DNA of 12,333 nucleotides from Chloroflexota bacterium (GTDB lineage: Bacteria > Chloroflexota > Limnocylindria > Limnocylindrales > CSP1-4): contig JACVXW010000016.1 in NCBI GenBank assembly GCA_015661135.1, positions 1-12,333 on the forward strand. Direction: 5' to 3'. Below the pieces are notes generated by a model, which searched no databases, was not told the DNA's origin, and saw nothing but the letters and a program-made list of their open reading frames with translations. The position numbers were made by a program, and so were the translations under genes. This document shows, in pieces, positions 5,200 to 11,838 of the stretch. Numbering within the stretch: the first letter of the stretch is position 1; every line of letters begins with the position of its first letter.

Positions 5200-8084
5200 C
5201 TGAGACCCGCGTCCCGGCGGCGACCGACTCGCGTCCCGGCGCCGACTCGCGCCGTGGCGCCGACTCGCGCCGTGGCGCCGACTCGCGCCGTGGCGCCGAC
5301 TCGGCGCTATCCGCCTTCCTGTTCACCGACATCGAGGGCAGCACCCGGCTGTGGGAGGAGTACGCGGCGGTCATGGGCACCGCCCTGGCGATCCACGACC
5401 AGATGCTCCGCCAGTCGATCGAGGCCAGCGGCGGCACGGTCGTCAAGACGACCGGGGACGGCATCCTCGCCGTCTTCGACGGTCCGGCTGCCGCGATGTC
5501 GGCGGCGATCCACGCCCAGCGGCTGCTGCGGGACGCGTCGTGGGGCGTCACGGGTCCGCTCAGGGTCCGGATGGCGCTCCACGCCGGCGCAGCCGAATCC
5601 CGCGATGGCGACTACTTCGGCCCGTCGCTCAACCGGGTCGCACGGATCCTGTCGATCGGGCATGGCGGTCAGATCATCGCCTCGGCGGTCGCCGCAGCCC
5701 TCTCCCAGGACGGACTTCCTCCGGGAGTTGACCTGATCGACCTTGGCTCGCATCGCCTGCGCGACATCGACCGGCCGGAGCAGGTCTACCAGGTCGTCGT
5801 TGACGACCTGCCTCGCACGTTCCCGCCGCTCCGCTCGCTCAGCACACGACGCTCCAACCTGCCGGTCCAGCTGACCTCCTTCGTGGGCCGCGAGCGGGAG
5901 CTGGCCGAGCTCGAGACGCTGGTCGGCCGCCACCGGCTTGTCACCCTCATCGGGACGGGCGGGACGGGCAAGACGCGGCTCATGATCGAGGTCGCCGGTC
6001 GGCTGGCGGACCGCTTTCCCGACGGCGTCTGGATCGCGGAGCTCGCGCCCCTCGGCGATCCCTCGCAGATCGCGGCGGAAGTGGCTCGGGCGCTCGGTGC
6101 GCCGGAGGTACCCGGCGTGCCTGCGATGCAAATCGTTTCAACGTTCCTCGCGGACAAGGAGCTGCTCCTCCTGCTGGACAACGCCGAGCACCTCGTGGAT
6201 GGTGTTGCGGGCGTCGCGGAGCGACTGCTCGGAGCGGCGCCTCGCCTGCGGATCCTGACGACGAGCCGCGAGGCGTTGGCGATCCAGGGCGAGGCGGTCC
6301 TCCAGCTCCTGTCGCTGTCGTGCCCGTCCATCCCGTTAGCCCGCGCGGGGGCCACCGCGGCGGCGACTTCGATTGACCTGGCGGCCGCGGCGTCGACCGA
6401 GGCCGTCCGGCTGTTCACGGAGCGGGCGACCGCCGTCGATCCGGGATTCGTCCTGGGGCTGTCGAACGTGGGCGCCGTCTCCGAGATCTGCCGCCGGCTC
6501 GACGGAATCCCGCTCGCACTCGAGCTCGCCGCCGCGCGGGTCTCGGCGATGTCCACCGAGGATATTGCCCTCCGCCTTGGCGACCGGTTCCGACTCCTCG
6601 CCGGCGGGCGGCGTACCGCCGTCCCGCGTCAGCAGACGCTCCATGCCCTCATCGACTGGAGCTGGGATCTCCTGACCGACGAGGACAAGCGCTTGCTGCG
6701 CCGCCTGTCCATCTTCTCCGGTGGCTGGACGGCGACCGCCGCAGCCCGGATCGTGGGCGACGGCGACGCGCCGCTCGACCGGGTGGACCTCATCGACGAC
6801 CTCACGCGGCTCGTCGATCGATCGCTCGTCATCGTCGATCGCGGGGCATCCACTCGCTACCGCATGCTCGAAACCATCCGCCAGTACGCACGGGAGAAGC
6901 TCATCGAGGCCGGCGAGGTCGATGCGCTCGCGGATCGCCACTTTGCCGCGTTCGCGGACCTGGCGGCCGCGGCCGAGCCCGAGCTCCGCGGGCCCGCGAT
7001 TGTGGACTGGCTGGATCGCCTCGACGCAGATGCGGAGAACCTTGGGGCGGCGCTCGAGTGGGGCCTGGAAGCCGCCCCATGGGAGGCTGTCCGCATGACC
7101 ACCGCGATGTTCGCCTACTGGGCCGTCCGGGTCGCCTCGGCCGAGGCCGAAGCGCGGGCGGTCGCGGCCATCGAGATCGCCCGCGCCCGGACGGTGGGCG
7201 TGGCCGACGCCGACCCTGCGGATCAGGCGCTGGCCGCCCGCTTGCTCGGCGGCGCGGCCCAGGGTTGGGCGACATCGGGCCGGGCGCAAATCGGGCTCGC
7301 GTGGGCAGACGAAGCCCTTGTCCTCGCGCGGGCAAGCGGCGACGTGCAGGCGCTTCTCTACGCGCTCGGAGGCAAGGTCATGGCCACGGTCTTTTCCGGC
7401 GGCGAGGACGTCCGCGCCCTTTTCGACGAGGTCATTGACCTCGCGGAGCGTAGCGGGACCTTGTGGGTCCTCGCCCTGTCGGCCGGGTTCGCCGGGGCGA
7501 CGATCTCCCCGGCCGATCCGGCCGGCGGGGAAGCGCTCCTGCAACGCGCCGAGGCGGCGGCGCGGCAATCGGGCAGTCCGGACACGATCGCGGGCGTCGC
7601 CATTGCCCATGGCCGCGCGCTCGGGCACGCCGGCCGGACGGACGAGGCGGCCGAGCGGTTCGCCGCCGCGATCGCCGGGTCAACCCAGCTCGGCGACGAG
7701 CGGTTTGCGCTCGTGGCTCGCAGCGACCTCGCTCACGCCCTGCGGCGCGGCGGCCGTCTCGACGAAGCCGAAGCCCTGTATCGCGAGACGATCGGCGGCT
7801 GGGTCCACCTCGGCAATCGCGGCGCCGTGGCCAACCAGCTCGAGAACTTCGCCTACGTGGCCATCGAGCGCGGCCAGGTGTCCCGGGCAGCACGCCTGCT
7901 CGGCGCCGCGACGGCGATCCGGGAGGCGACCGGCAACCAGATGACGTTCGACGAGGTCCCCGAACTCGAGGGGTTCATCGAGCGCTTGCAAGGAATGATG
8001 CCGACTACCGAGTACGACGCCGCATGGGCAATGGGCCGGGCGCTTTCACAGCCAGAGGCGCTCGCGCTCGCGATCTCGGGCTGA
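5196..8084 (+). CDS. Class III adenylate cyclase fused to STAND/NB-ARC-like ATPase and TPR-like region
   Basis: This 962-residue cytoplasmic signalling protein begins with an 18-nt repeat encoding GADSRR units (residues 11-36). The cyclase domain follows (about 38-205): metal-binding Asp45 (FTDIEGST) and Asp88 (KTTGDG), adenine-selecting Lys84 and Asp139 (DYFG), and transition-state Asn146 and Arg150 (NRVAR). All catalytic residues are present, and the Lys/Asp pair predicts ATP, so cAMP is the likely product. Next come a P-loop ATPase with Walker A GTGGTGKT at 253-260, Walker B-like LLLLLDN with Asp328, GIPLAL at 437-442, a winged-helix-like region (about 490-570), and a helical TPR-like region to about 940. 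The architecture matches mycobacterial cyclase-ATPase regulators such as Rv0386, but the C-terminal LuxR helix-turn-helix is absent: the protein stops soon after the AWAMGRALS motif that normally precedes it. ATG 5196 overlaps the aminotransferase stop (ATGA). The signal it senses is unknown. Confidence 0.92.
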   Translation: MTETRVPAATDSRPGADSRRGADSRRGADSRRGADSALSAFLFTDIEGSTRLWEEYAAVMGTALAIHDQMLRQSIEASGGTVVKTTGDGILAVFDGPAAAMSAAIHAQRLLRDASWGVTGPLRVRMALHAGAAESRDGDYFGPSLNRVARILSIGHGGQIIASAVAAALSQDGLPPGVDLIDLGSHRLRDIDRPEQVYQVVVDDLPRTFPPLRSLSTRRSNLPVQLTSFVGRERELAELETLVGRHRLVTLIGTGGTGKTRLMIEVAGRLADRFPDGVWIAELAPLGDPSQIAAEVARALGAPEVPGVPAMQIVSTFLADKELLLLLDNAEHLVDGVAGVAERLLGAAPRLRILTTSREALAIQGEAVLQLLSLSCPSIPLARAGATAAATSIDLAAAASTEAVRLFTERATAVDPGFVLGLSNVGAVSEICRRLDGIPLALELAAARVSAMSTEDIALRLGDRFRLLAGGRRTAVPRQQTLHALIDWSWDLLTDEDKRLLRRLSIFSGGWTATAAARIVGDGDAPLDRVDLIDDLTRLVDRSLVIVDRGASTRYRMLETIRQYAREKLIEAGEVDALADRHFAAFADLAAAAEPELRGPAIVDWLDRLDADAENLGAALEWGLEAAPWEAVRMTTAMFAYWAVRVASAEAEARAVAAIEIARARTVGVADADPADQALAARLLGGAAQGWATSGRAQIGLAWADEALVLARASGDVQALLYALGGKVMATVFSGGEDVRALFDEVIDLAERSGTLWVLALSAGFAGATISPADPAGGEALLQRAEAAARQSGSPDTIAGVAIAHGRALGHAGRTDEAAERFAAAIAGSTQLGDERFALVARSDLAHALRRGGRLDEAEALYRETIGGWVHLGNRGAVANQLENFAYVAIERGQVSRAARLLGAATAIREATGNQMTFDEVPELEGFIERLQGMMPTTEYDAAWAMGRALSQPEALALAISG
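5226..5303 (+). repeat. In-frame 18-nt tandem repeat (DSRRGA units) at the cyclase N-terminus
   Basis: Three identical 18-nt units (GACTCGCGCCGTGGCGCC) occupy 5244-5261, 5262-5279 and 5280-5297. They are flanked by a diverged unit at 5226-5243 (three mismatches) and a 6-nt partial unit at 5298-5303. Because 18 is a multiple of three, gain or loss of units changes the length of a disordered, alternately charged linker without breaking the frame. It lies immediately before the catalytic cyclase domain. Confidence 0.95.
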
Positions 8085-8163
8085 TCCCGGCGGGTCGCGG
8101 CGTGGCGCCGCCGATTCGCCGTCCGCGCCGCCGATCCGCGGGAGCCTGTGCGAAACTGCGGCC

Positions 8164-9651
8164 ATGCCCTCCGTTGCGTTCGCCGCTGCCCTGGACCGCT
8201 ACGAGCCCGTCATCGGGATCGAGGTTCACTGCCAGCTCCGGACCGCCTCGAAGATGTTCTGCGGCTGCTCCACGGCGTATGACGGCGCCGCCCCCAACAG
8301 CCACACCTGTCCGGTCTGCCTGGGCTTGCCCGGTGCGCTCCCGGTCATCAACCGGCGGGCGGTGGAACTCGTGCTCGCGACCGGCGTGGCGATCGAGGCG
8401 CGAACGCCGGACGCCACCCGCTGGGATCGCAAGAACTACTTCTACCCGGACCTGCCCAAGGGCTACCAGATCAGCCAGTACGACCTGCCGCTGGCCGCGC
8501 TCGGGACGATGACCGTGGACACGAGCGACGGCCCGTTCACGATCAGGATCACCCGCGCCCACCTGGAGGAGGACACGGCCAAGCTCGTGCACGCCCCCGG
8601 ACCGGGTGGGAAGCGCCTGAGCCTCGTGGACTTCAACCGCTCCGGCGCGCCGCTGATGGAGGTCGTGACGGAGCCGGACATCCGGACAGCGGAACAGGCG
8701 CGGCGCTACGCCGAGGAATTGCAGCTGCTGCTTCGTTCGATCGGCGCGTCGGATGCCGACATGGACCGCGGCCAGATGCGCGTCGAGGCCAACGTCTCAC
8801 TGCGGCTGCGCGGGACCGAGGCGTTCGGAACCCGGGTCGAGGTCAAGAACATGAACTCGTTCAAGTCCGTGGAGCGGGCGATCAACTTTGAGATCGAGCG
8901 CCAGGCCGCCCTGCTGGACGGCGGTCGTGAGGTTGTCCAGGAGACCAGGGGCTGGTCCGACGAGCGCGGCGAGACCTACCGGATGCGGGTCAAGGAGAGC
9001 TCGGACGACTATCGCTACTTCCCTGAGCCTGATCTGCCACCGCTCCGCGTGGACCCGGCCTGGCTGGCATCGATCCGCGAGGGTCTGCCGGAGCTCCCGG
9101 CAGCGCGACGAGCGCGATATCGGGACGCGCTCGGACTTGCGGCCTACGACGCATCGGTGCTGGTCGCCGATCCCGACGCAAGCCGGCTCTTCGAGGCGAC
9201 GCTCGCCGCCGACGCCGATCTCGACGCGACGGTGGTCGCGCATTGGGTCACCGGGGAGTACCTCAAGCTCCGCAATGCCGCCGCCGCGGGGGCCGGGGCA
9301 GCGCCGACCGCTGATCCGGGCCAGCTCGCTGCACTGGTGCGCCTGGTCGCGGCGGGAGCGATCTCGCGCGGCAACGCCAAGGAGGTGTTCGAGGAGCACC
9401 TCGCGAGCGGCGCGCCGGCCGAGGCGATCGTCGCCGCGCGAGGTTTCCGCCAGATCTCGGATGCCGGCACGCTCGGGGCGATCGTGGACGCGGTGATCGC
9501 CGCCAACCCGGCCGCCGCGGCCGACGTTCGTGCCGGCAAGGTTGCGGCAATCGGTTTCCTCGTGGGTGCCGTGATGAAGGAGACCCGCGGGCAGGCGAAC
9601 GCGGCGGCCGCGCAAGCGGCGCTCCGCGAGCGGCTCGGCGGCGCCGCCTGA
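8164..9651 (+). CDS. gatB: Aspartyl/glutamyl-tRNA amidotransferase subunit B
   Basis: This 495-residue protein begins with PVIGIEVHCQL, the GatB signature. A zinc site follows: Cys33 and Cys35 (MFCGCS) and Cys49 and Cys52 (HTCPVCLGLPGALP). Then come RKNYFYPDLPKGYQISQYD, the cradle motifs HLEEDTAKL, DFNRSGAPLMEVVTEPD and EVKNMNSFKSVERAINFEIERQ, and YRYFPEPDLPPL. The last 150 residues form the helical and YqeY-like tail that touches tRNA. GatB phosphorylates the tRNA-bound Glu or Asp with ATP and completes amidation with ammonia from GatA. ATG 8164 was chosen because the signature lies close to the N-terminus. There is no ribosome site at normal spacing (GGGAG is about 20 nt upstream). The gene is separated from the cyclase by 79 bp, so it may have its own promoter as well as read-through. 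Length and motifs are normal for the family. Confidence 0.97.
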   Translation: MPSVAFAAALDRYEPVIGIEVHCQLRTASKMFCGCSTAYDGAAPNSHTCPVCLGLPGALPVINRRAVELVLATGVAIEARTPDATRWDRKNYFYPDLPKGYQISQYDLPLAALGTMTVDTSDGPFTIRITRAHLEEDTAKLVHAPGPGGKRLSLVDFNRSGAPLMEVVTEPDIRTAEQARRYAEELQLLLRSIGASDADMDRGQMRVEANVSLRLRGTEAFGTRVEVKNMNSFKSVERAINFEIERQAALLDGGREVVQETRGWSDERGETYRMRVKESSDDYRYFPEPDLPPLRVDPAWLASIREGLPELPAARRARYRDALGLAAYDASVLVADPDASRLFEATLAADADLDATVVAHWVTGEYLKLRNAAAAGAGAAPTADPGQLAALVRLVAAGAISRGNAKEVFEEHLASGAPAEAIVAARGFRQISDAGTLGAIVDAVIAANPAAAADVRAGKVAAIGFLVGAVMKETRGQANAAAAQAALRERLGGAA

Positions 9652-9926
9652 TGGGTCCGCTCAACCTTGCCCTGCTCGCCGGCGGCATCGCACTGATGGC
9701 AGTCGGCTACCTGCGGGCGCGTGACCCATGGACCCGCTACCAGGCGCTGCGCGAGCAGGACCGTAACGTCGCTCGCTATGAATCCTGGCGCGGCGGCCTC
9801 CGCGACACGGGGACGACCGGCGCATCCGTGGCCATGCAGATCCTTAGGCGCAAGGCCCGCGACGGTGCGCTCATCGCCGGCCTTGGCTTCGTCCTCGTCC
9901 TCGCCGGGTTCGCGCTCTCGGCATAG
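9651..9926 (+). CDS. Small two-helix membrane protein of unknown function
   Basis: This 91-residue protein has a membrane helix at about 4-21 (LNLALLAGGIALMAVGYL) and another at 73-90 (GALIAGLGFVLVLAGFAL). Between them is a strongly basic loop (about 22-71, with some twelve Arg/Lys and WTRYQALREQDRNVARYESW). By the positive-inside rule the loop is cytoplasmic and both ends face outward, giving a hairpin topology. No catalytic motif or known family is recognised. The start ATG shares one base with the gatB stop (TGATG), so translation is probably coupled to gatB and the product made in proportion to it. This is the last gene of the block and meets the minus-strand PfkB gene head-on 45 bp later. 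The two clean hydrophobic segments and the tight coupling make it a likely real gene. Confidence 0.75.
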   Translation: MGPLNLALLAGGIALMAVGYLRARDPWTRYQALREQDRNVARYESWRGGLRDTGTTGASVAMQILRRKARDGALIAGLGFVLVLAGFALSA

Positions 9927-9971
9927 CCTGGGCTGTCCAGCACGCCCCGCGGCACCGCCGTGCATGAGCCG

Positions 9972-10874
9972 TCAGCCGTGATCGCCGTACGCCGACTCGG
10001 GCAATGGGCCGGGCCACGCGGTGGCCGCCGCCCCGTTCTCCTTGCCCGCCGCCACCGCGGCGAGCACGTCTCCCGACCGCCAGTACGCAGCCAGGAACGC
10101 GGCAATGAACGCATCACCGCAACCGACGGTCGTACCGGCAACGGGCACGGCCTGAACCGGAACGAACACCTCGGATGCACCTGCTCGCCCGTCCAGCACG
10201 AGCACGCCGCGCGACCCGAGCGTTACCACGATGAGCTTCCGCATCTCGAAGGCGAGCCGGCGGATCCCGTCGATCGTCGGGTCCGTGACGTCGCCCGGCC
10301 AGCCGACGAACGCGACGTCGACGAACCGGAGTGTCTCAGCCATCCGCTCGACGGTGTAGTGCCGAAAGCCCAGGAAATCGGCGGCGACCTCGAGATGGCG
10401 CAGCGCGCCTTCGGCTCCCAGGCGATGGATCTCGCGGATGGCCCCCTCCACGAGGATCACGTGGAGGCGCTCGGCGCTCGCCAGGAGCGTGCGTTCCGCG
10501 GCATCGAGGCGGAAGTCGCGCCAAACCCCATCCACGAAGTTGTCCATGTGTGGCTGGCGATCGGACTGGATCAGGACATCGATGGACGCCGATGGGCCGC
10601 GATCGACGATCGAGCGTGGCAGGTACCGGATTCCATGCCGGTCCATGAACTTGAGGAAGACCTCCGGTCGATCGTTGCCGATCCTGGTCAGGAACCGGAA
10701 AGGGAAACCCAACCGGGCCCAATGCCAGGCGACGTTGAGGGCGCCGCCGCCGGGCAACACGCGGCCGTCGCCGGGATAGATGTCGAGGCTCGCGGCCCCC
10801 AGGAGGAGCGTGGCACGTGACGCCGACTCCCGCTGGATCGCCGATTCAGCCGGTCCCGCCATCGCCCCGGTCAT
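9972..10874 (-). CDS. PfkB-family carbohydrate kinase
   Basis: This 300-residue ribokinase-like protein has the N-terminal sugar-binding motif GGGALNVAWHWARLG (about 42-56), the FLTRIGND strand, VVTLGSRGVLVLDG before the ATP site, and the C-terminal signature TTVGCGDAFIAAFLAAY. Its anion-hole glycines and catalytic base are GCGD with Asp254. It is followed by AAGKENGAAAT, which lines the nucleotide pocket. The family transfers phosphate from ATP to a sugar or nucleoside hydroxyl, and the substrate cannot be read here. The ATG at 10874 has a weak GGCGGA 3 nt upstream; ATG at 10862 (four codons later) is possible and would not affect the fold. The gene begins 52 bp after the stop of the uncharacterised 249-residue gene on the same strand, so the two are probably co-transcribed. 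Its start region is duplicated 56 bp upstream (see repeats). Confidence 0.92.
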   Translation of the reverse strand: MTGAMAGPAESAIQRESASRATLLLGAASLDIYPGDGRVLPGGGALNVAWHWARLGFPFRFLTRIGNDRPEVFLKFMDRHGIRYLPRSIVDRGPSASIDVLIQSDRQPHMDNFVDGVWRDFRLDAAERTLLASAERLHVILVEGAIREIHRLGAEGALRHLEVAADFLGFRHYTVERMAETLRFVDVAFVGWPGDVTDPTIDGIRRLAFEMRKLIVVTLGSRGVLVLDGRAGASEVFVPVQAVPVAGTTVGCGDAFIAAFLAAYWRSGDVLAAVAAGKENGAAATAWPGPLPESAYGDHG

Positions 10875-10890
10875 ATTCCGCCGAGGTGCA
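10866..10890. repeat. Direct repeat copy A, covering the PfkB start
   Basis: A 25-nt near-repeat has its partner at 10922-10946, with 22 of 25 positions identical and a perfect 15-nt core CCCGGTCATATTCCG. On the minus strand this copy holds the weak ribosome site and the ATG (10872-10874) of the PfkB gene. Confidence 0.85.
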
Positions 10891-10921
10891 TACCGCGTCG
10901 GGCCCTGCCGACCCGCCCAGA

Positions 10922-10946
10922 CCCGGTCATATTCCGGCGAGCGGCA
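10922..10946. repeat. Direct repeat copy B, covering the stop of the 249-residue gene
   Basis: This is the partner of 10866-10890, offset by 56 bp. On the minus strand the same core supplies the TGA (10927-10929) ending the upstream gene, overlapped by an ATG (10928-10930) in an ATGA arrangement. Mismatches with copy A are at repeat positions 16, 21 and 22. Confidence 0.85.
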
Positions 10947-11676
10947 CGGCGCGGCCGGCTCCGAGGGCGAGGAAGCGGTCGTACCGTACCTCCACGACCT
11001 TGCTCGCCTGCCAGAACGCCTCCACTGAGAGGTGCGCGACGCCTTCCCCCTGGTACCACTCGGTGCGGCCCGGCAGGCTGGCGAGAAGGGCTGGGTCGTG
11101 CATCGGCACGAGGGCCGGGTTCAGGAAGTAGCCGGGCGACTCGGCGTCGCGGATCTGGAGCAGGAATCGGCCGCCGAAGCCGCGAGCGCGGGGGATGCGG
11201 TGCCCATCGCCGGTCCCCGGGTCCACGAGGTCCGCCGGTTCTGTGCCGGTCGAGGTCACCTCCGGCCAGGCCGGATCGTCCACCAGCTCCGCCATCACCC
11301 GCCGGACGGAAATATCCTGGTAGTGGTTCATGGCGGTGTGCGGCTGGTCATAGTCGGAATCGAAGACGTTCGTCGGGTTGTCGTCGTAAACGTTGCCACA
11401 GGCCGAGGCGAGAAACCGGACGATCTCTCGGTTGGCTCGCAGAAACGCCCGATAGGCCGCCTCGTACTCGAGGATGGCGGTCGCGACCGGCACGATCGAG
11501 CCCCGGACCACGTGACCCATCCGCCAGCCGTCGGTGCCGAAACGGTCATCGAGCAGTGCCAATCGGCGGGCCTTGTCGGCCCCCGAGAAGCCGGGCGCGC
11601 CGACAGGAATCCAGATCTCCGCGAGCGCGGCCGCGGCCTCCGGGTCCAGCGCCTGCCACCAATTCGATCGATCCAT
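10927..11676 (-). CDS. Uncharacterised 249-residue soluble protein
   Basis: The protein begins MDRSNWWQALDPEAAAALAE and has no signal peptide or membrane segment. It contains aromatic and acidic stretches, notably CGNVYDDNPTNVFDSDYDQP (about 93-112) followed by a His-rich HTAMNHYQDISVRRVM, then FLLQIRDAESPGYFLNPALVP and a C-terminal FWQASKVVEVRYDRFLALG. The clustered Asp, Asn and His residues could bind a metal or a ligand, but I recognise no family or catalytic motif. Codon use matches the surrounding genes, and the frame is open for 250 codons. ATG 11676 has GAGGG just upstream, somewhat close (2 nt). It is the first gene of a minus-strand pair with the PfkB kinase, so a role in the same pathway is a reasonable guess but nothing more. 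It is divergent from the PLP-enzyme gene across 162 bp. Confidence 0.75.
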   Translation of the reverse strand: MDRSNWWQALDPEAAAALAEIWIPVGAPGFSGADKARRLALLDDRFGTDGWRMGHVVRGSIVPVATAILEYEAAYRAFLRANREIVRFLASACGNVYDDNPTNVFDSDYDQPHTAMNHYQDISVRRVMAELVDDPAWPEVTSTGTEPADLVDPGTGDGHRIPRARGFGGRFLLQIRDAESPGYFLNPALVPMHDPALLASLPGRTEWYQGEGVAHLSVEAFWQASKVVEVRYDRFLALGAGRAVPLAGI

Positions 11677-11710
11677 CGCCCTCGCACCCGCCCGAACCGT
11701 CGTCCAATCC

Positions 11711-11729
11711 GTCGGCGCTCCGCGCCGAC
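11711..11729. promoter_or_regulatory. Perfect 8-bp hairpin in the divergent spacer
   Basis: GTCGGCGC, loop TCC, GCGCCGAC is a perfect inverted repeat. It lies 34 bp upstream of the start of the 249-residue gene and 109 bp upstream of the PLP-enzyme gene. It could be an operator for a dimeric repressor or an RNA hairpin in the minus-strand leader. There is no U-run, so it is not a typical terminator. Confidence 0.35.
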
Positions 11730-11783
11730 CCGGCCATGATGCACGAGCGAGTCGGGCATCACCGATCCGCCCGGGCCAAGCCC

Positions 11784-11789
11784 TAGACT
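11784..11789 (+). promoter_or_regulatory. Possible -10 element (TAGACT) for the PLP-enzyme gene
   Basis: TAGACT fits TANNNT and would place the transcription start near 11796, leaving a leader of about 40 nt that contains the GGAGG ribosome site. No convincing -35 is seen. Confidence 0.2.
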
Positions 11790-11828
11790 GCGGCGGGCGC
11801 GGCTATCGCCCCGTGAGGCGGATGAACC

Positions 11829-11833
11829 GGAGG
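11829..11833 (+). promoter_or_regulatory. Strong ribosome binding site (GGAGG)
   Basis: GGAGG is followed by 5 nt and then ATG 11839. It is the best Shine-Dalgarno in the window and decides the start of the Cys/Met PLP enzyme. Confidence 0.8.
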
Positions 11834-11838
11834 ATCGA

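Noticed and set aside
6336..7628. 430-codon minus-strand open frame inside the cyclase-ATPase gene
   Set aside because: Shadow frame opposite an intact, motif-rich coding sequence; its composition is low-complexity Arg/Gly/Asp.
8097..8111. GCGGCG-TGG-CGCCGC hairpin after the cyclase gene, possible terminator
   Set aside because: Only 6 bp, with no U-run; such short GC palindromes are expected by chance in this DNA.
8105..8139. Two copies of GCGCCGCCGAT spaced 20 bp before gatB
   Set aside because: An 11-nt, low-complexity GC repeat with no clear link to a promoter or start; likely composition-driven.
9940..9963. GCACG...CGTGC inverted repeat between two convergent genes, possible bidirectional terminator
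   Set aside because: The stem is 5 bp with a 14-nt interior and no U-tract; position is suggestive but structure is too weak to call.
10331..10820. Plus-strand open frames opposite the PfkB gene
   Set aside because: The minus strand encodes a clear PfkB kinase with both signatures; the plus frames have no recognisable domain.
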